Shown here one piece after another: positions 8,457-15,970 of a stretch of 31,131 bases of DNA. The stretch comes from G020353115 sp964389685 (GTDB lineage: Bacteria; Bacteroidota; Bacteroidia; Bacteroidales; VadinHA17), in contig CAYMFM010000045.1 in NCBI GenBank assembly GCA_964389685.1, positions 1 through 31,131 on the forward strand. The letters are read 5' to 3'. The translations under genes were made by a program, and so were the position numbers. Below the pieces are notes generated by a model that saw only the letters and a program-made list of their open reading frames with translations, ran no database searches and had not been told where the DNA came from. Position 1 is the first letter of the stretch. The number at the start of each line of letters is the position of its first letter.

Positions 8457-9458
8457 ATGGAATTACTTGATCAAATCAAGGGAAATGCCCGGAAGTTAAA
8501 TAAACGCATTGTATTGCCGGAGGCTTTTGATGAGAGGATGCTGAAAGCGGCCGATATCCTGGTAAGGGAGAAAATTGCCCGGATTTACCTGCTGGGTGAT
8601 CCGGAAAAAATTCTTTCTGATGCATCTGCACTTGGATTGCGTTCCCTGTCCGGTGCAACGATTATTAATCCCCTGAATCATGCCAATAAAGAGACGTATG
8701 CTGACCTCATGGTTGAGTTGAGAAAGCACAAGGGAATGAATAAGGATGCAGCCCTTCAGTTGATTGAAGATCCACTCTATCTTGGTACCTTGATGATTAA
8801 GAATGGAGATGCTGATGGAGAGGTGGCCGGTGCAGCAAACGCTACCGGAGATGTATTACGTCCCGCTTTTCAATATGTAAAAACCATACCGGGCATTTCG
8901 GTTGTTTCAGGAGCCTTTATCATGATCCTGAAAGACAAGGAGTTTGGTGAAAACGGCATGCTGATATTTGCTGATTGCGCAGTACATCCGGATCCCAACG
9001 AAAATGAGCTGGCCGAAATCGCTGTTGCAACGGCAAAAACTACCCGGGCAATTGCCGGATTTGAGCCAAGATTGGCCATGCTTAGTTTCAGCACCATGGG
9101 GAGCGCATCACACGATCTGGTTGACAAAGTAACCAATGCCACCCGGATAGCCCGCGAAATGGATCCGGACCTGCAGATTGATGGAGAGCTGCAGGCTGAT
9201 GCCGCGATCATAAAGGCAATCGGTGAAAAGAAAGCCCGTGGAAGCAAAATAGCAGGGAATGCCAACGTGCTGATCTTTCCCTCCCTGGATGCCGGAAACA
9301 TCGCCTATAAGCTGGTCCAGAGACTGGCACATGCAGAAGCCATTGGCCCTATCCTCCAGGGAATGGCAGCTCCTATAAATGACCTCTCCAGGGGTTGCTC
9401 GGTAAGTGATATCGTGAATCTTGTTGCCATCACAGCTAACCAGGCAGAAGGGATGTAA
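8457..9458 (+). CDS. pta: Phosphate acetyltransferase (short, single-domain Pta)
   Basis: 333 residues, the usual size of the short Pta without the N-terminal regulatory domains. It converts acetyl-CoA and phosphate to acetyl phosphate and CoA in the cytoplasm. Supporting segments: KRIVLPEAFDERML near the N-terminus, DGEVAGAANATGDVLRPAFQ, ADCAVHPDPNENELAEIA, MLSFSTMGSA, DGELQADAA, and the C-terminal ANVLIFPSLDAGNIAYKLVQRLA followed by GPILQGMAAPINDLSRGC. These separate it from the shorter Ptb relative at 11731. It heads the run pta-hbd-ackA-ptb-buk, 32 bases before the next gene, probably on one transcript from the -7 element at 8411. Confidence 0.95.
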   Translation: MELLDQIKGNARKLNKRIVLPEAFDERMLKAADILVREKIARIYLLGDPEKILSDASALGLRSLSGATIINPLNHANKETYADLMVELRKHKGMNKDAALQLIEDPLYLGTLMIKNGDADGEVAGAANATGDVLRPAFQYVKTIPGISVVSGAFIMILKDKEFGENGMLIFADCAVHPDPNENELAEIAVATAKTTRAIAGFEPRLAMLSFSTMGSASHDLVDKVTNATRIAREMDPDLQIDGELQADAAIIKAIGEKKARGSKIAGNANVLIFPSLDAGNIAYKLVQRLAHAEAIGPILQGMAAPINDLSRGCSVSDIVNLVAITANQAEGM

Positions 9459-9490
9459 TACTCAGAAAAACATAAAAACAAATAGAAAAA

Positions 9491-10456
9491 ATGGCAGAGA
9501 GTCTTGAAGATTATGCTTTAAGCAAAAAAGAACCGAAGAAAGGAACTCTGAAAAAGATCGGTTTGGTTGGCTGCGGTTCAATGGGACAGGAAATCGCCAG
9601 GGTCATCAGTCAACATGGAATTGAGGTACAGTTTATTGACATGACAACGGAGCGGGTGGAAGAGGTATTCGTGGAGATCAGCCGGGATCTCGATGAAGTG
9701 ATCGGTAAATGGGGATTGACAAAAAGTGACAAAAGAGCCATCCTCTCAAGGATCAAAGGATCAACGGATTATGATGACATAAAAGATTGCAACCTGGTGA
9801 TTGAAACCATCAACTCAAAAAAACCCGGTACCAGTATTGAGCTCAGAAAAGATGTGTTCAAACGAGTGGAAGCAGTGGTTTCAAGGGATACGGTCATTAC
9901 TTCCAATACATCTACCCTCAACATAACTGACCTTGCCTCTGCTCTTGAATACCCGGACCGGGCAGTGGGATTACACTTCCTTTCACCAGCAGCTACCGTG
10001 AAGCTGGTGGAAGTTGTGAGAGGATTAAAAACCAGTGAAGAAGCCTACCAGTTTGTCATCCGGTTTGCCAAGATGATCGATAAGAAGGTTATCGAACTGG
10101 TTGAATCTCCAGGAAATATCAGTACGCGTCTCATTGTATCCCTGATCAATGAAGCGTGTGAAACCCTCATGGAAGGAGTAGCATCTACAGTATGCATCGA
10201 CGAAACCATGAAGCAAGGCTTTGGATTACAGTTTGGCCCCCTGGAAATGGCGGATCGAATCGGCCTGGATAAAGTGATAAAATGGATGGATAACCTCTAC
10301 AGTGAGTTCGGCGAGTTTAAATTCAAACCCAATCCGATTTTAAAAAGACTTTACCGTGCCGGCCATACCGGGAGAAAATCGGGTATGGGCTTTTATAAAT
10401 ATAAGGATGGAAAAGTGATCGGCGAAACGATCGCCTGTCCCGAGATCCAAGGATGA
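9491..10456 (+). CDS. hbd: 3-hydroxyacyl-CoA dehydrogenase family protein with atypical active site (Hbd-like)
   Basis: 321 residues. The N-terminal NAD-binding Rossmann domain has GCGSMG (27-32) after an extension of about 20 charged residues. The C-terminal 3HCDH domain ends in GHTGRKSGMGFYKY (291-304). The family reduces acetoacetyl-CoA to 3-hydroxybutyryl-CoA in butyrate formation. Ser141 (SNTST), His162 (GLHFLSP) and Glu174 match the clostridial Ser117/His138/Glu150 positions. The residue matching the active-site Asn188, in the PGFVVNR motif, is Thr212 here (PGNISTR), and the usual HFFNP is HFLSP. Activity or substrate may therefore differ from textbook Hbd. It lies between pta and ackA, and its stop is 25 bases before ackA. 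No other gene of the crotonase-to-butyryl-CoA route is in the window. Confidence 0.85.
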   Translation: MAESLEDYALSKKEPKKGTLKKIGLVGCGSMGQEIARVISQHGIEVQFIDMTTERVEEVFVEISRDLDEVIGKWGLTKSDKRAILSRIKGSTDYDDIKDCNLVIETINSKKPGTSIELRKDVFKRVEAVVSRDTVITSNTSTLNITDLASALEYPDRAVGLHFLSPAATVKLVEVVRGLKTSEEAYQFVIRFAKMIDKKVIELVESPGNISTRLIVSLINEACETLMEGVASTVCIDETMKQGFGLQFGPLEMADRIGLDKVIKWMDNLYSEFGEFKFKPNPILKRLYRAGHTGRKSGMGFYKYKDGKVIGETIACPEIQG

Positions 10457-10481
10457 ATTGTTTATTGAGAAATTGAAGGAT

Positions 10482-11693
10482 ATGAAAATAATTGTTTTAA
10501 ACTGTGGCAGCTCTTCGATCAAATACCAGTTGTTCGACATGACTAAACAGGAAGTGCTTGCTAAAGGAGTGGTGGAAAAAGTTGGATTGCATGGTTCGTT
10601 TATTAAACATGAAAGGAACGATGGAGATCAGGTAACCCTCGAAGGTGAGATTATAGATCATCAACAGGGAATTGAATATATTCTCGGCATTTTGATAAGC
10701 AAAAAGCGGGGTTCACTCAAGGGATTTGAGGAGATTGATGCTGTCGGTCACCGGGTGGTTCATGGTGGTGAAAAATTCAACTCCAGTGTTCTGATTACCG
10801 ATGAGGTAATCAGCAAAGTGGAAGAGTGCATTGATCTGGCACCACTCCATAATCCCCCGAACCTCAAAGGGATCTATGCCATGAAAGAGTACCTGCCCAA
10901 CGTACCCCAGGTCGGGGTGTTTGATACCGCCTTCCACCAGGGGATGCCAGCGCATGTATTCATGTATGCCATACCCTTCCCGCTATATATCAAATACGGT
11001 ATCCGGAGGTATGGATTTCACGGAACCAGCCACAGGTATGTGTCTCAGAGAGCCTGTGAACTCCTGAAAGTCAATATGTCAGATAAAAAGATCATCACCT
11101 GCCACCTGGGAAATGGTGCATCGATGGCAGCCATTAAGGATGGAAAATCGATGGATACATCCATGGGATTAACACCCGTTGAAGGGTTGATCATGGGAAC
11201 CAGGTCAGGCGACCTGGATCTCGGGGTGTTGACCTATATCATGAGAAAAGAGGAAATCGGCATTTCAACCGCTAATACACTGATCAACAAGCACAGTGGT
11301 ATGCTGGGTATTACCGGAGTCTCCTCCGATATGCGCGAGATTGAATCGGCTTCAACCGAAGGAAATAAACGGGCAACACTCGGCCTTGATATGTATAACT
11401 ACCGGGTTAAGAAATACATCGGCGCTTACTCTGCCGCTATGGGAGGCCTCGATATCCTGATCTTTACCGGTGGGATAGGTGAGAACGCAAACAAGACAAG
11501 AAGCGAGATCTGCAAGGAGATGAATTACCTGGGCCTGATGCTCGATGAAAAGAAAAATAAAGAGATTAAAGGAGAAGAAGAGGTGATCAGCTCTCAGAAA
11601 TCCCGGGTTACCGTCATGGTGGTCCCAACCAATGAGGAACTGGTTATTGCACAAGACACCCTCGAAATCGTGAAAAACCCCGACGAGAACTAA
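10482..11693 (+). CDS. ackA: Acetate kinase
   Basis: 403 residues. Acetate kinase makes ATP and acetate from acetyl phosphate. Visible residues fit the family numbering: Asn7 in NCGSSSIK, Arg91 in GHRVVHGG, Asp148 in FDTAFHQ, His180 in GFHGTSH, Arg241 in GTRSGDLD, the adenosine-binding GGIGENA (330-336), and VPTNEE near 382-386. The frame is open from a TTG at 10458, but the ATG at 10482 is preferred: it directly precedes the phosphate-binding strand KIIVLNCGSSS as in all family members, and GAAGGA (10475-10480) precedes it. The partner Pta is two genes upstream; the interposed hbd suggests shared control of acetate and butyrate branches. Confidence 0.96.
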   Translation: MKIIVLNCGSSSIKYQLFDMTKQEVLAKGVVEKVGLHGSFIKHERNDGDQVTLEGEIIDHQQGIEYILGILISKKRGSLKGFEEIDAVGHRVVHGGEKFNSSVLITDEVISKVEECIDLAPLHNPPNLKGIYAMKEYLPNVPQVGVFDTAFHQGMPAHVFMYAIPFPLYIKYGIRRYGFHGTSHRYVSQRACELLKVNMSDKKIITCHLGNGASMAAIKDGKSMDTSMGLTPVEGLIMGTRSGDLDLGVLTYIMRKEEIGISTANTLINKHSGMLGITGVSSDMREIESASTEGNKRATLGLDMYNYRVKKYIGAYSAAMGGLDILIFTGGIGENANKTRSEICKEMNYLGLMLDEKKNKEIKGEEEVISSQKSRVTVMVVPTNEELVIAQDTLEIVKNPDEN

Positions 11694-11730
11694 ACCCCGT
11701 AATGATTCGTTACACATCAATTGATCCAGG

Positions 11731-12630
11731 ATGATACGTAAACTGAACCAGATGTTTGACCTCCTGAAGAACCAGGATTTAAAACGTGTTGTTGTAGCCT
11801 ATGCAAACGATACCCATACCATCGAAGCGGTACATGAAGCCGTAAAACTCCATTTGATCAGGGGTATTCTGGTCGGTGATGCTGAAATGATAAAGGGAGC
11901 CTGTGAGAACCTTCAGGTTGATCCGGCTGATTTTCAAATTGTGCATGAGCCTGACGAAATGACTGCCGCAAAAACAGCGGTTTCCCTCATTAATAAAGGA
12001 GAAGGGGATCTGATCATGAAAGGACTGGTCAGTACGGATAAATACATGAGGGCACTGCTGGATAAAGAGGATGGACTGATGGAACCGGGAGCCATCCTCA
12101 GCCATGTCTCCATCATTGAATCGGAAAATTATCACAAGCTGCTGATCGTTGGTGATGTGGCAATTATTCCAAATCCGGAATTGATGGAGAAAGTCGCTAT
12201 CATTAACTACCTGATGGAGACAGCCCGGGTACTGGGAATAGAACAACCCAAAGTTGCACTCCTGGCTGCAACAGAACAGGTATTGCCTAAAATGACCGCC
12301 TGTGTGGATGCAGCATTGCTGGCAAAAATGGCTGAGCGGGGACATTTCAAAGGAGCACTGGTGGATGGACCGCTTGCACTGGACGTGATCATCGACAAGC
12401 AATCTGCGAAAATAAAAAACCTGCAATCTCCAGTTGCCGGCGATGCAGACTGCATTCTCTTTCCGAATATTGAATCAGGAAATGTATTTTATAAATTTCA
12501 TACAAAGTTATCCGGAGGAGAAATCGCCGCCGTGGTCGTTGGCGCAAGAGTCCCAGCTATACTCTCCTCCAGGGGAGATAGTGTAAAAACCAAACTCTAC
12601 TCCATTGCACTGGGAGCATTGCTGGCATGA
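11731..12630 (+). CDS. ptb: Phosphate butyryltransferase
   Basis: 299 residues, the size expected for Ptb and shorter than the Pta at 8457. It exchanges phosphate for CoA on butyryl-CoA or branched acyl-CoA, giving the acyl phosphate used by the kinase encoded next. Family segments: GDLIMKGLVSTDKYMRALLDKEDGL, ILSHVSIIE, VGDVAIIPNPELMEKVAIINY, ALVDGPLALDVIID, and ADCILFPNIESGNVFYKFHTKLSGGEIAAVVVGARVPAILSSRGDS near the C-terminus. Those match Ptb rather than Pta. The ATG at 11731 lies 37 bases after ackA, and buk starts 73 bases downstream. The preference for butyryl-CoA over isobutyryl- or 2-methylbutyryl-CoA cannot be decided from sequence. Confidence 0.94.
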   Translation: MIRKLNQMFDLLKNQDLKRVVVAYANDTHTIEAVHEAVKLHLIRGILVGDAEMIKGACENLQVDPADFQIVHEPDEMTAAKTAVSLINKGEGDLIMKGLVSTDKYMRALLDKEDGLMEPGAILSHVSIIESENYHKLLIVGDVAIIPNPELMEKVAIINYLMETARVLGIEQPKVALLAATEQVLPKMTACVDAALLAKMAERGHFKGALVDGPLALDVIIDKQSAKIKNLQSPVAGDADCILFPNIESGNVFYKFHTKLSGGEIAAVVVGARVPAILSSRGDSVKTKLYSIALGALLA

Positions 12631-12703
12631 ATGGTATAACAGCTTGATTATCCCCGACGAAAACATAGAACCCCAACAAGCATCATTTGTTTAACTGAAT
12701 GAT

Positions 12704-13780
12704 ATGGAAATTCACAGGATACTGGTAATAAATCCGGGATCAACCTCAACCAAGATCGGGGTTTTCCGGAATGAAAAATCCAGGTTCCTGAAATCCATTG
12801 TCCATTCCGCTGAGGATATGAAAGCCTTTCAGAAAATCTCCGAGCAATATGAATACAGAAAGAATATCATTCTGGATGAACTGCGTAAAGCAGAGGTCAA
12901 ACTGAATGAGATTACTGCTGTGATTGGCAGGGGAGGGCTGGTTAAACCCATTGAATCCGGTGTCTATGAAATCACTGAACGATTGAAAGAAGATCTGAAA
13001 CAAGGGTTACTGGGTGAACATGCCAGCAACCTGGGTGGATTGATTGCAGATGAGATTGCTAAAACCTTGCCGGCAGCCCGTGCATTCATTGCAGATCCTA
13101 TAGTGGTTGATGAATTGCAGCCCATTGCAAGAGTCTCCGGCCACCCCAAATTCGAACGGATCTCCATCTTTCATGCATTGAACCACAAAGCAGTAGCAAA
13201 AGCATATGCTAAATTCCTGGAAAAAGAGTATGAAGATTTGAACCTTATTGTGGCTCATATGGGGGGAGGAGTAACGGTTGCAGCTCACCGGAATGGCAGG
13301 GTAATCGATGTCAACCAGGGATTGGACGGAGAGGGCCCTTTCTCACCTGAACGCAGCGGAACACTGCCCGTAGGAGCCCTGGCAACTTTATGCTTCAGCG
13401 GGGAATATTCACTGGATGACGTGAAAAAGATGATCACTGGAAACGGCGGTTATGTCGCTTACCTGGGAACCAATGATGCCTATGCCGTTGAGATCATGGC
13501 TGCAAAGGGCAACAAGAAAGCACAATTGATCCAGGAGGCTATGGCATACCAGGTTGGAAAAGAGATCGGGGCAATGAGTGCTGTATTGAAAGGAAACGTG
13601 GATGCCATTATCCTGACCGGCGGAGTGGCACATAATACATGGATCGTGGACTATATAAAAACCATGGTTGCTCATGTAGCAAAAGTTGTCGTCTATCCCG
13701 GTGAAGATGAAATGAAAACATTGGCTATGAATGCATTGAAGGTTATGAGAGGAGACCTGGAGTGCAAAGTATATCAGTAG
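12704..13780 (+). CDS. buk: Butyrate kinase (possibly branched-chain fatty acid kinase)
   Basis: 358 residues of the acetate kinase/butyrate kinase (ASKHA) family. It makes ATP and the free acid from butyryl phosphate. Visible: the phosphate-binding VINPGSTSTKIGVF at the N-terminus, IGRGGLVKPIESGVY, ADPIVVDEL, FHALNHKAVA, LIVAHMGGGVTVAAHRNGRVIDVNQGLDGEGPFSPERSGTLP in separable pieces, and the adenine-binding ILTGGVAHN. It is clearly Buk, not a second AckA. It completes the ptb-buk pair and ends the fermentative run; the next gene converges on it from the other strand with about 80 bases between and no clear terminator hairpin. Confidence 0.95.
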   Translation: MEIHRILVINPGSTSTKIGVFRNEKSRFLKSIVHSAEDMKAFQKISEQYEYRKNIILDELRKAEVKLNEITAVIGRGGLVKPIESGVYEITERLKEDLKQGLLGEHASNLGGLIADEIAKTLPAARAFIADPIVVDELQPIARVSGHPKFERISIFHALNHKAVAKAYAKFLEKEYEDLNLIVAHMGGGVTVAAHRNGRVIDVNQGLDGEGPFSPERSGTLPVGALATLCFSGEYSLDDVKKMITGNGGYVAYLGTNDAYAVEIMAAKGNKKAQLIQEAMAYQVGKEIGAMSAVLKGNVDAIILTGGVAHNTWIVDYIKTMVAHVAKVVVYPGEDEMKTLAMNALKVMRGDLECKVYQ

Positions 13781-13861
13781 TTAATGTTGCAAATGGTTTC
13801 AGGGAGAATTTAGATAAGTTATTGTTGAATTAGGTTTTCTGAACTCTGTACTCTGCCTTTC

Positions 13862-14575
13862 TTACGGTGTACTTACCGAAACCGGAAGGATCTTACCGTT
13901 GAAGAATTTGTAACCCTCAATGGCAAAATCAACAATAAAATGAGCTGCTTCCTTTACTGTGAGGGGCGCTTTATACCCGGGAAATGCTTCGGATAACATC
14001 TCTGTTTGCACTGCCCCAAAAGCGAGACAGTTGAAAAAAACGGACGCTTCCTTGAATTCTTCAGCCAGGCACTCGGTTAGGGTGGCAAGGGCTGATTTAC
14101 AGGCGCTGTAATAAGCCATTCCGCTGAATTTAACACTCCCCTGTACCCCACCCATGCTACTTATATTGACTACATGACTGGGCCCTTTTTTCCCCATATA
14201 GGGAATCAACTTTCTGATGAGTTCTGCAGCAGCAGCAAAATTGACCGAAAGCATTTGTTCCGCATCCTTTGGAACAGTCTCTTTAAAAGAGGATTTTTTC
14301 AGGTACCCTGCATTGTTGATCAGGATATCAACGTGATCAAATTGTGGCAGGATAGTGCTTCTGACAAAGTCATCATCAAAGGGTAACCGGGTAAGATCAT
14401 AGGCTGCAGGGAAAAGGCATGCCGATGGATTCGTTGCCGCGCACTCCTCTTTCAATTCGCCCAGCCGCTCCCTGTTTCGGGAGATTGCCAGGGTATGAGC
14501 GTTCTTTTCCAATGCAAATAACCTTGCCGTTTCTCTGCCAATTCCTCTGCTGGCTCCCGTAACGATGACATTCAT
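13862..14575 (-). CDS. Short-chain dehydrogenase/reductase (classical SDR)
   Basis: 237 residues from the ATG at 14575. Classical SDR motifs: TGASRGIG (NAD(P)-binding) at residues 6-13, NNAG in the middle, NISS with the catalytic Ser, and YYSACK providing the Tyr and Lys of the catalytic set. A basic SRNRERL after beta-strand 2 suggests NADP(H) preference. A longer reading from the ATG at 14602 adds nine residues (MCPRKNCTN) that would precede the first Rossmann strand; I prefer the shorter start but it is not proven. The substrate is unknown. The gene stands alone, convergent with buk and divergent from the outer-membrane protein at 14712. Confidence 0.88.
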   Translation of the reverse strand: MNVIVTGASRGIGRETARLFALEKNAHTLAISRNRERLGELKEECAATNPSACLFPAAYDLTRLPFDDDFVRSTILPQFDHVDILINNAGYLKKSSFKETVPKDAEQMLSVNFAAAAELIRKLIPYMGKKGPSHVVNISSMGGVQGSVKFSGMAYYSACKSALATLTECLAEEFKEASVFFNCLAFGAVQTEMLSEAFPGYKAPLTVKEAAHFIVDFAIEGYKFFNGKILPVSVSTP

Positions 14576-14711
14576 ATTGGTGCAGTTTTTGCGGGGACAC
14601 ATTTGGAAAAAAATATTTATCTTCCCACCCGGATGCTAAAGATACTAATCTTTATCAGATATCCGGAAGACAAGAGAGGATTACCCTGTTTCGTTAAGCT
14701 AATTTTTGATC

Positions 14712-15308
14712 ATGAGCAAAAAAATAACGGCGTGCTGCCTGCTTTTTCTTTTCATTGTGTCATATGCCGTTGCACAGTATGAAAAAGAGGAATTCCAGCA
14801 GTTCAGCTGGCAGGAGCGGTTCTTTTACGGTGGAAGTTTTGGCCTGATGTTCGGAACCATTACGGATATCGAGGTTTCTCCCATCGTCGGTTACAGGCTT
14901 ACCCGCAACCTCTCACTGGCAATCGGGCCAAAATACAGGTATTACAGGGACTCCAGGGTGTATTCCACCTCCTCAGGTAATTACACGCTCGAAGGCCACA
15001 TTTACGGCGGGAGAAGCTATTTGCAGTTTCATATTGTTGGGGATATCCATGATTTTATACCGATCGGGTTGCACGCCGGTATTTTTGCACATACAGAATA
15101 CGAAGCTTTAAGTCTTGAGTATGAAGATTTTAATCCCTTTGAACAGACCAGTGGGCGCTATACACTCCATTCGTTTTTTGTTGGAGGCGGCTTGAGATTC
15201 CCGGCCGGACGGAGAGCGGCCCTAAACCTAATGGTCTTGTGGAACTTGAATGAATCATCCGATTCATTCTATACCAGTCCTGTTTTTCGATTCGGATTTA
15301 CCTTTTGA
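14712..15308 (+). CDS. Small outer-membrane beta-barrel protein, function unknown
   Basis: 198 residues. The signal peptide MSKKITACCLLFLFIVSYAVAQ is followed by a mature protein with alternating hydrophobic/polar strands, glycine-rich turns (GGSFGLMFGT, GYRLTRNLSLAIGPKYRYYRD, FFVGGGLRFPAGRRAALNLMVLW) and a C-terminal phenylalanine in FRFGFTF. This is the usual signature of 8-stranded barrels inserted by the BAM complex. A TTG two codons upstream is possible but the ATG at 14712 gives the normal n-region. The role is unknown; there is no operon partner, and a bidirectional terminator follows at 15348-15367. Confidence 0.8.
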   Translation: MSKKITACCLLFLFIVSYAVAQYEKEEFQQFSWQERFFYGGSFGLMFGTITDIEVSPIVGYRLTRNLSLAIGPKYRYYRDSRVYSTSSGNYTLEGHIYGGRSYLQFHIVGDIHDFIPIGLHAGIFAHTEYEALSLEYEDFNPFEQTSGRYTLHSFFVGGGLRFPAGRRAALNLMVLWNLNESSDSFYTSPVFRFGFTF

Positions 15309-15347
15309 TGCCCCTGATTCCCTGAAATTCTAAGCTCAGTGAAAAAA

Positions 15348-15367
15348 AAAAGCCCGGATGGGCTTTT
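15348..15367. terminator. Bidirectional rho-independent terminator
   Basis: AAAAGCCC (15348-15355) and GGGCTTTT (15360-15367) flank a GGAT loop, with the A-run extending left to 15342. Read left to right it ends the outer-membrane gene; read right to left, with a much longer T-tract, it ends the cold-shock gene at 15394. Confidence 0.85.
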
Positions 15368-15393
15368 CATCAACTCGGTTAAATTTTACCCCT

Positions 15394-15597
15394 TTACTTT
15401 TCAACAATAGTAACCTCAGATGCTTGTGGACCCCGGTCAGTTTCGACTATTTCAAATGTTACTTCCTGACCTTTAAGTAGCCTTTTGAAACCTTCGGTTT
15501 TGATTCCGGAATAATGAACGAATACATCATTTCCGTCTTCCGTTTGAATGAAACCATATCCCTTGGAGGAATCAAACCACTTGACGATACCTTTCAT
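15394..15597 (-). CDS. Cold-shock domain protein (CspA family)
   Basis: 67 residues, a single OB-fold cold-shock domain. The RNA-binding motifs are KGYGFI (RNP1, residues 12-17) and DVFVHYS (RNP2, 24-30); KWF at 6-8 is also typical. It binds single-stranded nucleic acid and melts RNA structure during cold or growth transitions. Family members have long regulatory 5' leaders; here the upstream 165 bases are AT-rich and non-coding, but I see no defined thermosensor structure. Confidence 0.96.
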   Translation of the reverse strand: MKGIVKWFDSSKGYGFIQTEDGNDVFVHYSGIKTEGFKRLLKGQEVTFEIVETDRGPQASEVTIVEK

Positions 15598-15755
15598 TTC
15601 ATGAAAATTTATGGATATTTTGATTCTTCTTATACAAATATCAACAAATTATTAAGCATTTAAAAATAAATCCGGGGTTTTTTACTCCCGTTACTGGTTA
15701 ATCAAGTGTCACTTTGAAAGAATTTTATCCGGTTTTGCGAAGGAAAATCCAGGTC

Positions 15756-15775
15756 GGTTAAAATGGATTTTAACC
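15756..15775. repeat. Perfect inverted repeat at the slyD-tail junction
   Basis: The 9-bp arms GGTTAAAAT (15756-15764) and ATTTTAACC (15767-15775) flank a GG centre. The left arm contains the AT of the only available ATG (15763-15765), and SlyD homology begins at this spot. It may be a rearrangement scar or a hairpin that hides the start codon. Confidence 0.65.
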
Positions 15776-15921
15776 ACCCCCTGGCAGGTACCAACCTGTT
15801 CTTTTCGGGAGAAGTGGTTGAAATTCGTGAAGCCAGTGAGGATGAATTGAAACATCAGCATGCACACAATCCGGATGCGTGCAGGGGGTGTAAACAGGAC
15901 GATTGCAGCCACCAGGAGTAG
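15763..15921 (+). pseudogene. slyD: Orphan C-terminal tail of SlyD-type FKBP peptidyl-prolyl isomerase
   Basis: 52 codons from ATG to TAG. The first part, MDFNHPLAGTNLFF then EVVEIREASEDELKHQHAH, matches the end of SlyD proteins, where [VM]D[FGM]NHPLAG follows the catalytic domain and VREAT.EE(L/I).HGH closes it. It finishes with a short Cys/His metal-binding tail (HQHAHNPDACRGCKQDD CSHQE; five His and three Cys). The FKBP domain and the insert-in-flap domain, about 120 residues, are absent upstream: the frame closes at a TGA at 15715 and no other frame in 15600-15760 resembles SlyD. It is most likely a 5'-deleted remnant; an intact small metal-binding protein is the alternative. Confidence 0.7.
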
Positions 15922-15970
15922 CAACCCTTAAACAGCAAGATCTACGCTCCTGTTGAACCTTTGTAATCAT

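Noticed and set aside
10458..10481. Extended TTG start for ackA
   Set aside because: Acetate kinases begin directly before the KIIVLNCGSS strand, and GAAGGA precedes the ATG at 10482.
11779..12426. Long reverse-strand open frame (215 codons) opposite ptb
   Set aside because: It is an antisense shadow of ptb; its sequence is rich in His, Phe and Cys in the pattern produced by reading the complement of a real gene, and it has no start context.
15709..15924. Reverse-strand open frame of 71 codons over the SlyD remnant
   Set aside because: It lies antisense to the recognisable SlyD tail and has no family resemblance.
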